Positions 47,306 to 58,734 of a stretch of DNA of 64,000 bases are shown here, piece by piece (position 1 is the stretch's first letter; every line of letters starts with the position of its first letter). Source of the DNA: Eustoma russellianum. Taxonomy: Eukaryota; Streptophyta; Magnoliopsida; Gentianales; Gentianaceae. Where the stretch lies: positions 37,290,229-37,354,228 of the forward strand of contig AP025042.1 of the NCBI GenBank assembly GCA_036186865.1. The letters are read 5' to 3'. The translations under genes were made by a program, and so were the position numbers. The notes under the pieces are model-generated. The model saw only the letters and a program-made list of their open reading frames with translations, ran no database searches and had not been told where the DNA came from.

Positions 47306-49364
47306 ATGAGTAAAGAAGAGTTCTTGAAGATCCAGGTATGAATTGAATTGCTCATCAATGTTGAATTAATTTTTTTGTTTTGTTAATTGGATATTCTTTA
47401 CTTGGTCCCCCCCCCCCGGTTCGGTGGTCGCTTGTGACATAAAGCTAATGCTCAAATTCTTTGACTGTTTTTTTTTTGTTTGTGGTAATTGGATTTTGTG
47501 CTTTTTGTCTTTCTGCTTTGTTTTGTGTCTGTGCTTTTCCCCCCTTACTTGATGGCTATTGATAAAGTTTGCAACTTTAATTTGCTCTGTGCTCTGTCTT
47601 TGCTTGTTCTTGCAGACTTGTGTCCTTAAAGTCAACATTCACTGCGATGGATGCAAACAAAAAGTTAAAAAGATATTGCAGAAGATTGATGGTATGTTCT
47701 ATTTCAAGACTCCATTGCCTTGCAGCACTTTCTCATGATTGCCGAAATTTAGTAAAAGTAAAAGGGAAAATAAGCACTTTGTCCCTTTCTTGAATGTCTC
47801 ATTTTCCTTCTCTTTTTTTCAATTTTGGTAGCTTGTAAATTTCCCCCTCTCATCTGTACCAGGAGTTTATACCATAAAAATTGATTCAGAGCAAGGGAAG
47901 GTTACAGTCTCAGGTAACTTTGAACCAGCCACATTGATTAAGAAGCTTGCCAAAAAAGGGAAAATAGCAGAGATTTGGGGTGCTCCAAAGGCTACTATTA
48001 ATAACAACCACCAGCAAAACAGAGTGAATAATCAGTTCAAGGATTTGCAAATTGACCATGGAAAAGGTGGAAATAATAAAGCTCAAGGTGGTCAAAAGGG
48101 TGGAAACAATCAGCCAAAAAGTGGACAAATTGGTCAAGGATTGAACCCACATCAGCTTCAACAGTTGAAAGCCAGTCAAGGAATGAATCTGCCTCAGTTA
48201 AAGGACATGAAGATGCCTCAGTTAAAGGACATGAAGATGCCCCCCATGCCCTTCAATGGCAAAAATCCAAATCCGAAGGCAGCAAAAGGTGATTTTTCAG
48301 AGGAAGATGACTTAAGCGATGATGAATTGGACGATGATGAGGATGACGACGACGAATTTGATGACGATGATTCGGATGATGAAATTGATGATAAGCCCCC
48401 TAGCAAGCCTAAGCCTAACATGGGGAATGTACAAGGTTTGCCTAAAATGATGATGAATGGTCAAGGTATGCCTAACATGATGATGAATGGCCAAGGTATG
48501 CCTAACATGATGAATGGCCAAGGCATGCCTAACATGACGATGAAAGGGTTAATGAATGGGCAGCATCCTCAACTAACGAAGGGGGGTGGCCAGAATGGAG
48601 GAGAAAATGGGAAAAGTGGTGGCGGAGGCGGTGGAGGAAATGTTCCTGTTCAAGTTAACATAGGTGGTGGCAATGGTGATGGCAAAAATGGGGGTAAGAA
48701 AGGTAGGAATGGCAACAACCAGAACCAAGGTGGTGGATCAGCCCAAAAAGGTGGCAAGAATGGTGGTGGGCAACCCCAAGTGGGGAAAAATGGAGGAGAA
48801 GGCGGTGGTGGTGGTGGGCAGAAACCAAATGGTAACCTAGGCAACAGTTGGAATGGTGGTGGGGGAGCAGGCAATGGAGGCATCAATGCTAATGGGCCAA
48901 AAAAAGGGGGTGGAATGAATGATGGGCTACATGGCATGCCAAACATGATGGGTATGAATACAGGAGGCACTGTGGGCCCAAGGGGGAACATGCCAATGGG
49001 CCAGATGGGTCAATCAAGAAATGGTGTAATGGGCCCAATGGGCCAGATGGCTAATGGAGCTCCAGTCCAAGGCTTACCTGCTCCAACAAGCATGAATGGT
49101 GCCAATATGGCAGCCTGTCTACAAGGCGCCGGCACAGAGACGATGGCCGGAAATCCGTACTACCAGCAACAACTGGCAGCCATGATGATGAACCAACAAA
49201 GGGCTAATGGAAACGAAAGGTTTCAGCCAATGATGTATGCAAGGCCTCCGCCGGCGGTCAATTACTACCCGGCGTATCCCCCCTCTTACATGTACCCCCC
49301 AACTGGGGAGCAGTATCACCATGCTTTTAGTGATGAGAACACCTCAAGCTGCAGTATCATGTGA
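47306..49364 (+). CDS. Heavy-metal-associated isoprenylated plant protein (HIPP)
   Basis: Three exons join in phase: 47306-47335, 47616-47691, 47863-49364 (1608 nt, 535 aa). Residues about 11-73 form one HMA domain with the metal-binding pair in HCDGCK (Cys20, Cys23). An Asn/Gln/Gly-rich linker follows, then a doubled LKDMKMP(Q/P) motif and a strongly acidic patch (about 181-212) of Asp and Glu. Next are tandem copies of MPNMMMNGQG (about 222-262), a long Gly/Asn-rich region, a Tyr/Pro-rich segment near the end, and the C-terminal CaaX box CSIM. The CaaX Cys is the expected farnesylation site, giving membrane attachment. HIPPs bind soft metals such as Cu, Zn or Cd; which metal is bound here cannot be told. 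The gene belongs to the large one-HMA, Gly-rich HIPP subgroup. The early-intron layout is usual for this group. Confidence 0.93.
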
Positions 49365-49399
49365 AGCTTATGTATGATGCTACTGATTATCTTTGATTG

Positions 49400-49602
49400 A
49401 GAAGTTGTTAGAGGTGAAGTGGGAGCGAAAAAACTTGGTTGCTCTTTGTGTTCAAGAATGCATGTGGCCAATATCAAGAATGCATGTGGGCAACATGGTC
49501 ATAACAAAAGAACTTGTAAGAATAGACACAATGTTTTTGAGGCAAATTCATCAAGTGTTACAGGTAAGAAGGAAATCTGGCAAGAAAATGTGAAGAAATA
49601 AT
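49400..49602 (+). pseudogene. Zinc-knuckle relic, probably from a MULE transposase C-terminus
   Basis: One frame (49419-49601) reads CSLC and later CGQHGHNKRTCKN. A C-x2-C ... G-H-N-K-R-T-C pattern is characteristic of the zinc knuckle at the end of plant MuDR-type transposases. A direct repeat of AAGAATGCATGTGG(C/G)CAA separates the two Cys clusters. It starts about 35 bp past the HIPP stop codon, so it may lie within the 3' UTR. No other transposase parts are seen nearby. Confidence 0.5.
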
Positions 49603-49659
49603 GGTAACTGAATATTTTATCGAACTAAGTTAACATGTTTTGAATAAAAGCTTACAATT

Positions 49660-50339
49660 ATAAAAATTTTGAATATTTTGTATCATGATTATAAAAAATT
49701 TAGATAATTGGCTCTAAATGCGAGCAACTGGATGTACAAAATCTTGAGAAAATCCTATTTCCTTGACAAGAGCTATGGCAAGAGTGAATAATAAGTTATA
49801 CCTCGTGTTTGTATTAAAGTGTATCCATGCATGTTTTATTTTAGCTTAAATTTGAGGACTTTCTTGTTATTAAAGAGCGGATCTCAAGTTATAGTGAACA
49901 TCGAATCAAGTACTTTTTGATCTATCAATATTTACTCTTTTAGACTTTTAAAATCTCTAAATTATTCTTCTTCATTTGAAAAGACAACAAAATGACGTAT
50001 CAGCCAAAATGATAACATAATAGATATAACTGTAAATGTGGTGTTGGTGATAAAATAATATCGTCATCTTATCTAAAAACATTGTCACATTTGTAGTAGG
50101 TCAATTAAAATCAAATCTTTAAATTATTCAATGTAATCGTTTGTACAAAAAAGTCTTCACATCATTTAAAACTAAATTCAACTTAACAAATATGTGAAAT
50201 ATTTTGAGAATTTAATTTTAAGTAGAGTTTGAATAACTGTGTCCAACGAACGGTGACAATATTTTTAGGACATATTTAGTACATAATAGTTCCATGAGAG
50301 TCCAATATGTAACTTTTTGTTTCACTTGGATGAATAGAT

Positions 50340-50373
<34 letters not shown>

Positions 50374-51063
50374 GACACACACATATATATACATATATAT
50401 GTATATGTATATGTATATGTATGTATGTATGTATGTATATGTATTTAAATGAAGTAAATTGAAGAATAAGTGAAATCAGACAATCCAAATTCTATTGTTC
50501 TATGGATCAGACTGCAGTCATTGTAAGTGGACAGTAGAGATTTTTGTTTTGTACTGTTATATTCTGAAGGCATAACAATTAGATTATTATAATCATGTTT
50601 ACACATGGATGATACACAGTGAGGTCACCGTTCATCAGACGAAAGGAATGCAGCCTAAGTTGTTGGCTTTTTCCAAGAATCTAAGCTGAATTTCAGGAGG
50701 AAATTCTGAGTAATGTTCCTGGAAAAAGGCTTTCGGTTTTCACGCCATGAATGAATCTTTTCCACCAAGATCATTCTGTTCTTTACTTTTTTTTTTTTTT
50801 TTTCTGTCTCTCCCTCCCTCTTGTTTGCTACTACACTTTATTCGCCTATCTACTTCAAACCCTCTGTTTCTTGCCAGTCTTTTATTATGATTGATTTTTA
50901 TTTTTACTTAGCTCCCAAGTATGATGTAGATTTTTGTAATATATAGTTGAATTCAAGTGTCAGAAAAAGTAAAATCATAGTCATTGATTTCACTCATTCT
51001 TTAAGCTATCTGCGTTAATATGTCCCACGAAGATCACTGGCGATCCATCCTGATCTGTGATTC
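49660..51063. other. Gene-free AT-rich sequence with a compound microsatellite
   Basis: About 50340-50445 is a (TA)n/(GTATAT)n/(TATG)n microsatellite. A T run lies at 50788-50803. No gene is recognised. Confidence 0.6.
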
Positions 51064-51590
51064 TATGAACTCCATCTTATCGAACAGCCCCTCCATCGCA
51101 CGCTACAAAAATTCTCTGCCAAATATGGTCCCATGTTTTATATTCGTTTCGGCAGCCGCTTAGCCGTGATCGTCTCCTCCTCATCGGCCGTTGAAGAATG
51201 CTTTACCAAGAACGATACTGTATTCGCCGACCGCCCGGAAAGCATCATGGGACAATACATTGGGTATAACTTTAGAGGCATTATTAGTGTCCCATATGGT
51301 GATCAATGGTGAAATCTTCGCAAGCTTGGTGCTAATGAGGTCTTCTCTCCTGGACGTCCGAACATTTTCTTGTCCGTAAGGCAGGACGAAGTCAAGCATC
51401 TGCTGCGATTTTTGTTAGGTATCTCGCAATCCAATTATGCTAGAGTTGAGTTGCAATCCAGATTTAATGAGTTATCTTTCATTGTGATTATGAGAATGAT
51501 GACTGGAAAGAAATATTTTGGGGAAGAAAAAGGGAGATAAGGAGGCAGAACACTTCGGAACCTTATTACACAGGTCTTCAAGTACTAGGG
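51064..51590 (+). pseudogene. Cytochrome P450 pseudogene, CYP81-like N-terminal third
   Basis: The plus frame from 51064 reads HLIEQPLHRTLQKFSAKYGP, FGSRLAVIVSSSSAVEECF, NDTVFADRPES and GDQW then a TGA stop (51310-51312). After that it continues NLRKL, VFSPGRPNIF, VRQDEVKHLL and MMTGKKYFGEEK. A one-base frameshift near 51535 puts the rest (KEAEHFGTLLHR) in another frame. The HRTL, FADRP, WxNLR and RQDEV motifs are those of the CYP81 family, which makes specialised metabolites. The N-terminal membrane anchor and everything past about one third of the protein are missing, including the heme-binding Cys region. It cannot make an active enzyme. Confidence 0.85.
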
Positions 51591-52202
51591 CGCGAATTAT
51601 GCTGGAGATTTCTTCATCGACTAATGGTTTGAAACAAACTCTTTATCTTTTAAAATAGAAGTATTGTTTGCATGTCGATCGTTCTCTTCAGATTCTAACG
51701 ATAGATTTTTTTTGCGGTTGGGACATACTAGCTATGATTGATTGATTGGTCGGTCAAGTTTAAAACCTTTTGAGTTAGCAGTTTAACTAACACACTCTGA
51801 TTCAATTATTCAAAAGTTATTTCAATTTAACATGCCAAAATTAAGTTATATAACCATTAGACGTATATACGTACAAATACACATATATACTTACACATAC
51901 ACATAATATGACGCCATAGTCTGATAGTGGTTGACCTATTAATCTGAAACCCAATAACTTTGTACGATTCAGTTCATAGTTTAGGTTTCAAAATATTGGC
52001 GATAACCTCTTGGAAAATTTTTATGTGAATGCTATTTTCTCTAATAGACCGAGAAGAATCAATGCTTAAATATTTGTGAAAGTGCTGCGGAAGGAACTGC
52101 AGGTTTTTGCCATTATTATATGCAATGAATGAACATTATACAGACATCATAGTGAAGTAGCTTTCTATGAGAATGGGCATGCCAAATTAGTATCAACATG
52201 TG
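51591..52202. other. Gene-free sequence with a SINE-like tail
   Basis: About 51650-51745 has GTATTGTTTGCATG, TTCAGATTCTAACGATAG and GGACATACTAGCTATGATTG. The order resembles 45020-45105, so it is probably an old copy of the same repeat. Otherwise empty. Confidence 0.4.
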
Positions 52203-53560
52203 TGTTGGGAACGAAAGTCGTTTTTCATTGATTTATAAAGACATATAATGGCTTTATATATAGTACAATGATTGTTCTATCTATAGAATGTAATAAAAAC
52301 AACAAATATTTTTCTTCCTTGTTTACACAATTTGATCAAATCCTTCTACATTTGTTAGTATTCCTCCTCAAATTGAGCAGTGGGATCACAAACGTCCAAC
52401 TTGTATAGTATCAGGTCAAACACCTTTTCTATTACTGTCTTTGTGAGGATGTCCGTCAGTTGATCTTCAGATTTCTTAAACGAGAGCTCAACTATTCCCT
52501 ATTTGATTTTCTGTTTTATGAAATATCGATCTACTTCCACGTGTTGTATGGGGTTTTTAGATAACAATTACGGCTTTGTTGTCACACATCAATTGAGTCA
52601 GATGTTTAGGTGGAAACCCAATTTCAGACATCATTTTTTCAACCATAGAACCGCCATTGCGCCTTTATCAATCCCTCTGAGCTCCGCCTTTGTATTGGAT
52701 AATGCCACCATCTTTTGCTTTTTTTTTTTACTTCTCCATGTGACTAGGTTTTCTCTCACCAAAGCAAAGCACCCCAAAGTGCTGCCTGTCATTCGGTTTA
52801 CCTACTCAATCAGCACAAGTATAAACTTCAACCTTTAGATGTCCATTCTTGCTAAACACTATGCCTCTTTCTGGTGTGCCTTTCAAGTATCGCACGATTC
52901 TCATAAATGCTTTCATGTGTTTTTTTCTAAGGGCTATGCATTAACTAGCTCACTACTCTTGCTGCGTATGCGATGTTTGGTTTGGTATGTGATAGATGGA
53001 TTAACTTTTCTACTAACCTTTCGTATCGTTATCGATCTGCTGATGCATCCTCTATTTTTATCTGAAGCTTTTAATTTACGACTATTGGGGTGTCACTCGT
53101 TTCACAATCTACTATCCAACTTCCATAAGTAAATCTAGTACGTATTTTCGTCGGGAGATGTAGATTCTTTTATTCCTGAGATGAAGATTCTTCATCTCAA
53201 ACTCCATGAGTAAATTCTTCCTGAGTCGCTCGATTTCCTTCTTATCAGTCCCTATTATGATCATATCATTCACATATATGATCAAGCATGTAATCAAATT
53301 TCTATTTCTCTTGAAGAACAGCGTATGATCAGCATTGTTTTGTTTGTATCTATTTCATTTCATTGCTACCATTAATCTTCCAAACCACAAACACATGACT
53401 GTTTTAGTCTATAGAGAACCTTCTTCGGTTTATATGCTTCATTTTTCCAATACTGATTGGAAAACTCTTGTGACGATTCCATATATACTCCTTCCTTGAA
53501 TTTCTTGTGTAAGAACACATTCTTAACATCGAATTAATGGATTGACCAATCTTTATTTGT
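52203..53560 (-). mobile_element. Ty1/copia retrotransposon relic (RT and RNase H end)
   Basis: On the minus strand, RT pieces are readable near 53530-53390 (KEGVYMESSQEF, KKVLYRLKQ). The catalytic box follows at about 53270, reading YVNDMII in place of the usual YVDDM. Next come LRKNLLMEFEMK and ISRRKYVLDLL. The RNase H part lies at about 52700-52500 with CDNKAVI. A purine-rich tract GAGGAGGAATA (plus 52360-52370) could be the polypurine tract. The interval 52203-52353 then could be a short LTR (TGTAGAAGG to CCCAACACA, minus). Several frame breaks and the catalytic Asp-to-Asn change make it inactive. No gag or integrase remains. Confidence 0.8.
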
Positions 53561-53681
53561 TTCTATCGAAAACAAGTAACCTGATGGTATCAATCTTTAC
53601 AATCAGAGATAAAGTTATTTCCGTTTGGAAAGAATCATTTAAAGTTAAAATCATTCTTATTCTCTCATTTATATCCTCACC

Positions 53682-53987
53682 TAGAGTGTTAACTAACCAG
53701 CCGAACCGAATATTAAGTTTTCGAATTCGGATTCGTTTAGCTAAACGAATTGTTTGGCTCGGTTTGTTTAGCTAAATGAATTTTAAAATTGGTTTGAGTT
53801 CGGCTCGATAACCTATAACTGTTTAAACGAGCCGAACAGTTTGCGAACAGTTCGGCTCGTTTAACTAAACGAACCTGAATACCTGTTCGCATTCGGCTCG
53901 TTAAGAAATAATTACAGAACGAATACGAACCGAACACGAATCGAACTCGAACAGTTTGCGAACTGTTCGGTTCGTTCAACAGCCCTA
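53682..53987. mobile_element. hAT-like MITE, 306 bp, with 8-bp target duplication
   Basis: The ends pair as TAGAGTGTTAACTAACC and, reversed, TAGGGCTGTTGAACGAACC. The flanks TCCTCACC (53674-53681) and TCCTCAGC (53988-53995) match at seven of eight positions, the length expected of hAT elements. The interior is a mosaic of CGGCTCG, GAACCGAA and TTTAGCTAAACGAA words in both orientations. It lies just beyond the broken copia RT. Confidence 0.7.
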
Positions 53988-53995
53988 TCCTCAGC

Positions 53996-56050
53996 CAAAC
54001 GTCCTTATATATTAGACACTAACCCACCAATCATAATTTTTATTCATTCAGACATGGGACATGTGTTATGAGGTTTCTAGGTAATTATTATAAAAATGTG
54101 GGTTTGTTGGAAGTCTGTGCCGCTATGAATATATAAAGCAGGTGATTATTATACTTAGGACTGTTTATACTTAGCACTACTTTAAACATCATATATAATT
54201 CTATCTAAGGAATCAGGAAAAGCAGTAGGGCCAAATGGCAAAATTAGACTGGAATCATATGATACTTTAATCAAATACTGTTTCAATGTTGAATTATGTT
54301 GGATAAGCATTCTATGATATTATAAAGTAAAGTTGCAAAAAAAAAAAAATACCTAACACACCACCAATAACCGGACGACAGCAATTGTAACATAATTGAA
54401 GAAAAAAGTTGCTATAAGACGTAACATGAAACGAAGTGGGCAGGCTGGTGTTTGAAAAAGAAATACATCTTTAATTAGTGGCAACAAAGTTGGAGGTCTG
54501 ACCAACCAGCCATTAACATATGATAGAAAAATAGAAAAGTTTGAATCCAATCCGAGTGGGTTTATTATTCCGTTTCTAAAGTTTTATAGATTATATAAAT
54601 TTAAAATGTGTCTTACTAATTAACCTTCGTAACAATCGGCATAATCCAAACATTCATGCTGTACGTCATTTGCATATGCTCATTTAAACATCATAATACT
54701 TTTCTACTGGATTATGCTATGAAACTTAACTCTTTGTCAAAGTCATTTTAGCATTTTCGGTATCGTAGGAATTTTCAACCTGACTTATGATAAAATTTAA
54801 ATTTTTGTTAACTTATGAAAATTATAAAGTGGTTAGGAATCGTAAATGTGCTAATTGGAGGGGGAAAAGGACTGTTTCAACAATGTTGGCTAACCTTTAC
54901 TATATATGAAGAACCATTAAGGTTGTTGTCAAAGATATAACTGAATTATCTGTATGAAAATAACACTATTAATGGAATGTTTGTATGTCTAATTTATGCA
55001 GAGTAGATGTTCATTTCAGAAATACATTAACATCGCACGATGTATTTATGATTTACATTTTCTATAAAGTTTTTTTTAGACCGAATCGATGGATCAATGA
55101 AGGCCCGATGTCTAACTAACCTTTTGCACTAGACATTTTGAGTTGGAGGATAGGGATGTGAATTTAATATAGTGGTTATGGAAACGTGCCCTGCCTCCAC
55201 TGCCAGCAGCTTTAATGTTGTTGGGTGAATATCTTTATCTGCTCACCCAGCTAACATTTTTAACATTTAATCAATGTACACATAAATTACTATTTGACAC
55301 AGAATAAATTCTTATAATGGATAGAATAAATCAAATACACAAATCAACGTTATTTGTAAAATAAATTAGTATAAAATCAGTGGGAATAACCTTGCTCTAA
55401 AGATATAGTAAATCAACTCATGAAAATTATTGTTGATGAGATCTACCTATAATTTCGATGATTATGATTAGTTTATATTTAATCATATTCATTATTCAAT
55501 AAACCAGTTCAGATTTAAACTAAAACTATTTTATAAAAATAAATGCAAAGCATATATACAGAAATAAGGTATAACCAAAAATTTACTAATCCAGTGAAGA
55601 TTAATGCTGAAGTTTTATCTATACCTCCAAAAATATTCAACCTATTATACAATATTAGAGTGACATTTGAGTTTTGTTTTAGTAGTAACTTTAGATTTGA
55701 GTTTAACCTTTCCATTTAGATATACATGTTCCCAAAATTCAAATCAAACATAATATTTGTCTATGTCAGCCTCAACTTTTAAGATGAATCTCAGTTAAAA
55801 TTAAAATCGACTTCCTTAGTCTCACATATACTAGATATATATATGTTGTGATAAAAAAATAATAAAATAATTCAAGGGTAACCAGTAAACATCTATGTAT
55901 AATAATGATTCGCTAACAAATAATAAAAGACAGACAAATAAATAGTGAATCTCTTAGTTTAAGAACAACCAGTTTGTTAACAAATAGACGTAAACTAATA
56001 ATTTTGTTAACCAAATAGTTTTCTATTTGTGTACTAATAATTGCTACTTC
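53996..56050. other. Gene-free AT-rich sequence
   Basis: Two kilobases with no recognisable gene, RNA or bounded repeat. ORFs here are under 70 codons, with low-complexity composition. Confidence 0.5.
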
Positions 56051-56059
56051 ATTACAGGT

Positions 56060-56150
56060 AAAATTACATCCAGCCCCCCCATACCCTGTCATAGACGGGA
56101 GCTATTAAGACAATGTGGTAATGTTGTTGTTGTTGGTGGTGGTGGTCGCC
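56060..56150. mobile_element. SINE 3'-end fragment with TTGTTGTTG tail
   Basis: AAATTACATCCAGCCCCCCC, CATAGACGGGAGCTATTAAG and TAATGTTGTTGTTGTTGG resemble 6640-6715. Only the tail half is present. Confidence 0.45.
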
Positions 56151-56212
56151 AAACAAGCGTGTGACAGTGTTAGGAACGGGGTGAGGGGCTCCAGGATATA
56201 ATACATTTATTA

Positions 56213-56470
56213 TTCGGGTTAGAATTTGTTCTAATAGATCAAAAGTTCGATGTCAAAGACACGCACATTATGGATGTTCTACTGTTGTTAGGCCAAAGAC
56301 CTGGTTTGCACAGAACATCTATGTGTTGTTAGGCCAAAGACCTGGTTTGCACAGAACATCTATGTGAGTCACTGCGTAAGTACTCACCTAATTTAAGAGA
56401 TCGTTAGAATCCTGATTTTCATTAATGCTCCTTGAGACTGGATCAGTAGAGGCTATGTCCTTTCTTGGGA
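56213..56470 (+). mobile_element. SINE, family B, with internal 41-bp duplication
   Basis: A head with TATTCGGGTTAGAATTTG and B-box-like AAAGTTCGATGTC is followed by two copies of TGTTGTTAGGCCAAAGACCT plus GGTTTGCACAGAACATC. The GTGAGTCACTGCGTAAG and GAGATCGTTAGAATCCTGAT words are shared with 10376-10637 (read in reverse). It lies just upstream of the likely first exon of NF-YC. Confidence 0.65.
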
Positions 56471-56499
56471 TTTTCCAAGGAACGGGGAGAGGAGAGGGG

Positions 56500-58734
56500 C
56501 GAGGAGTTTTAATTTTTCTTAATTATTATTTTTAATTATTTGGGGTTGTCTTTTAGCACTTGACATGTTTGAAGTTAAGATAAGTGACAACTTAACATGC
56601 GTTTTAAGAAATTGGATTCAATCAGCTGCTCTCCCTCCTCTTTTTCTTTTCTTTGATTTCTTCTTTCAACCTTTGACCCCTCCCTCCTCATGCTCTAGCT
56701 CTTTGTTCCTTCAGCTCTTAAATTGCTATGTTTCTCTGTTCCAGCCACACCTAAAAGTTTAGGTTAGTAATCTTGAACTTATGGGTATTTTTTCCTTGAT
56801 CTTTTTTAAAGAATATGTTGTTTAAAGCATTGATTTTCGACTTCTTGACATGATTTTGGATACTCGGTTAGTTTTATCTTGGTTTTGCAGAGAATTATAC
56901 TACTGAGTCGAACCTAGGGCTGGAATTAGATTGCAACCCCCAAGGTACCAATTTATGAGTGAGCCCTTCAATTTATTTTTAATTCTTTATCTTTCTTGCT
57001 ATTTGATTCTTTTATAAACAAGTTTTATTCTTGTTTTTTTACATTTCTAGTATTATTTTTGTTTCTCAAGATATCCACAAGAAAGGAGAAAAGAAAAAGG
57101 TTTCTTTGTTATGATTTTGACGGTGTAAGTTTCTGTTACATAGAGTTTAGGTGTGTCCTTGGTTATGCTTTACAAGTATGCATTATTTAATCTGTGTTTC
57201 TCTGCCATCTCTGGTTTCTTCTTTTGATTTGTCGTTTAGATTTCCTGGCTTCTTCTAGCCAATCTTTTGGTGTGCTTGATTTTTACAGCAGGTTTTGCCA
57301 ACTTTCAGCGTTTGTTTGAAACAAAAAATAACATTGAGTTTATCATTGATTTGCTCAAGTAATTGTAAGTAGTTGTATTGATTTCACATTGTTGGGAACT
57401 TGTGGACATTTCATTTAGGCTGTTTTTCAGGAATTCAATTAATTCACTGTTAATCTTCGTGCGTGAATAACTTTGTGAAGAGGGGCATCTGTGCATTCAA
57501 GATCTTATTCTGCTTTTTTTTTTTTCCTTTGTTTATTAGAACACTGTTGGTGTGAGCTCGTTGTTTTAATGCATTTTTTCCCCTCGGTCATATACTCGTA
57601 TGGCTTCTCTCACTTCTTTCCATATATTTTTGTTCTTGATATATAGAGTTAGACTAGTATTTGCTCTTAGGAGCATCTTTTTTTGGCTCTTGTTTTTGAA
57701 TTGTTTGAAGGTTTATTCTAGTTGTCCTATTTTCTGGTCTGATATAATTCTTTTTTCCAATTTGCTAGTAACTGAGTTTTCATAGACATTTGTCATCATG
57801 CTGGGATTGGAATTTCTTCTTCTCTCCGAAAACCCCCTCCCCCCCCCCCCCCCCCCAACCCCAAAAAAAAAAGGGACCCTTTTCTTTTTGGCTTTTGTTT
57901 TCCCTGTTTTCTCCTTGTCCTACTATTATGTGAAGGCTCTTCCAGGCTTTTTGCAGTTTCTCATAGTGATCAAGTAATTATCAAATGAACATGAACTTTG
58001 CTTCCCATAAATAATCAGAATCTCCTTGCTTTGAGCTATAATTATTATGATGTGAAATAAGTTAATAAATTGGGTAGGGCACCAGAATGCTGTCAAAAGC
58101 ATTTTGATCAGATTGCATCTTATAAATGGTGTCCTAATTAAAGTTATAGTGAGTTAGACTGCATTGCAATCAAAAATATCTTTGTCATAACATCCTTATA
58201 GCTTCTTTTTTTCTTGATAGTCACACTCATGAACGATTGAGATGCTTTTGATCTCATGGAAACTTGATTTTCGTTTTGTATATCAGATGTAATATTCGAA
58301 GTTTTTTTTTTGTCTTTCTTTTGTTGTGTTGACCATTTCAGTTTTGTATTACTTCGCCTTTTGTCTATTAGATTACTGCTCATATTTCAATTATCTATGA
58401 GACATGGATGGTCTATGAATGACGTGGACACATTTGGAGAGAATATATTTTGGTTGCCAGCTGTTCAAGGAATTTAATAGCATGAACGAGTCAAGTGATT
58501 TTCGTTTATACCATTTTTTGTACACTGCATTATTGGACTTGTTTGGAAGAGGCTGGTGGGATTCTACCTGTTACCGTTTCCCATGTTGTTCTAAAGCACT
58601 TCCTCATGGTAGTTGTAAATCCCGTTTGACCTGAGTTTGTCTGTAACATACATTCATATTAGATCAATAAATTTGTATACAACTTGGATTTCAAGCAGAT
58701 ATCCCAATTCTTCCAAGTTGCAGCGCGTGCAGCA
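56500..58734 (+). other. Likely promoter, 5' UTR exon and UTR introns of NF-YC
   Basis: A CT-rich stretch at about 56624-56760, ending near AAAGTTTAG|GTTAGT, looks like a 5' UTR exon and donor. A TTTCAAGCAG|ATATCCC acceptor lies at 58696, 39 bp before the ATG at 58735. Plant NF-YC genes often have introns in the 5' UTR. The exact exon set cannot be fixed without transcripts. A C/A homopolymer run occurs at about 57835-57872. Confidence 0.5.

Noticed and set aside
48218..48991. Minus-strand ORFs of 67-113 codons rich in Ser or Pro
   Set aside because: They are antisense of the acidic and Gly-rich parts of the HIPP exon 3.
51181..51399. ORFs on both strands within the P450 relic
   Set aside because: The frame showing CYP81 motifs is a different one; these are out-of-frame shadows.
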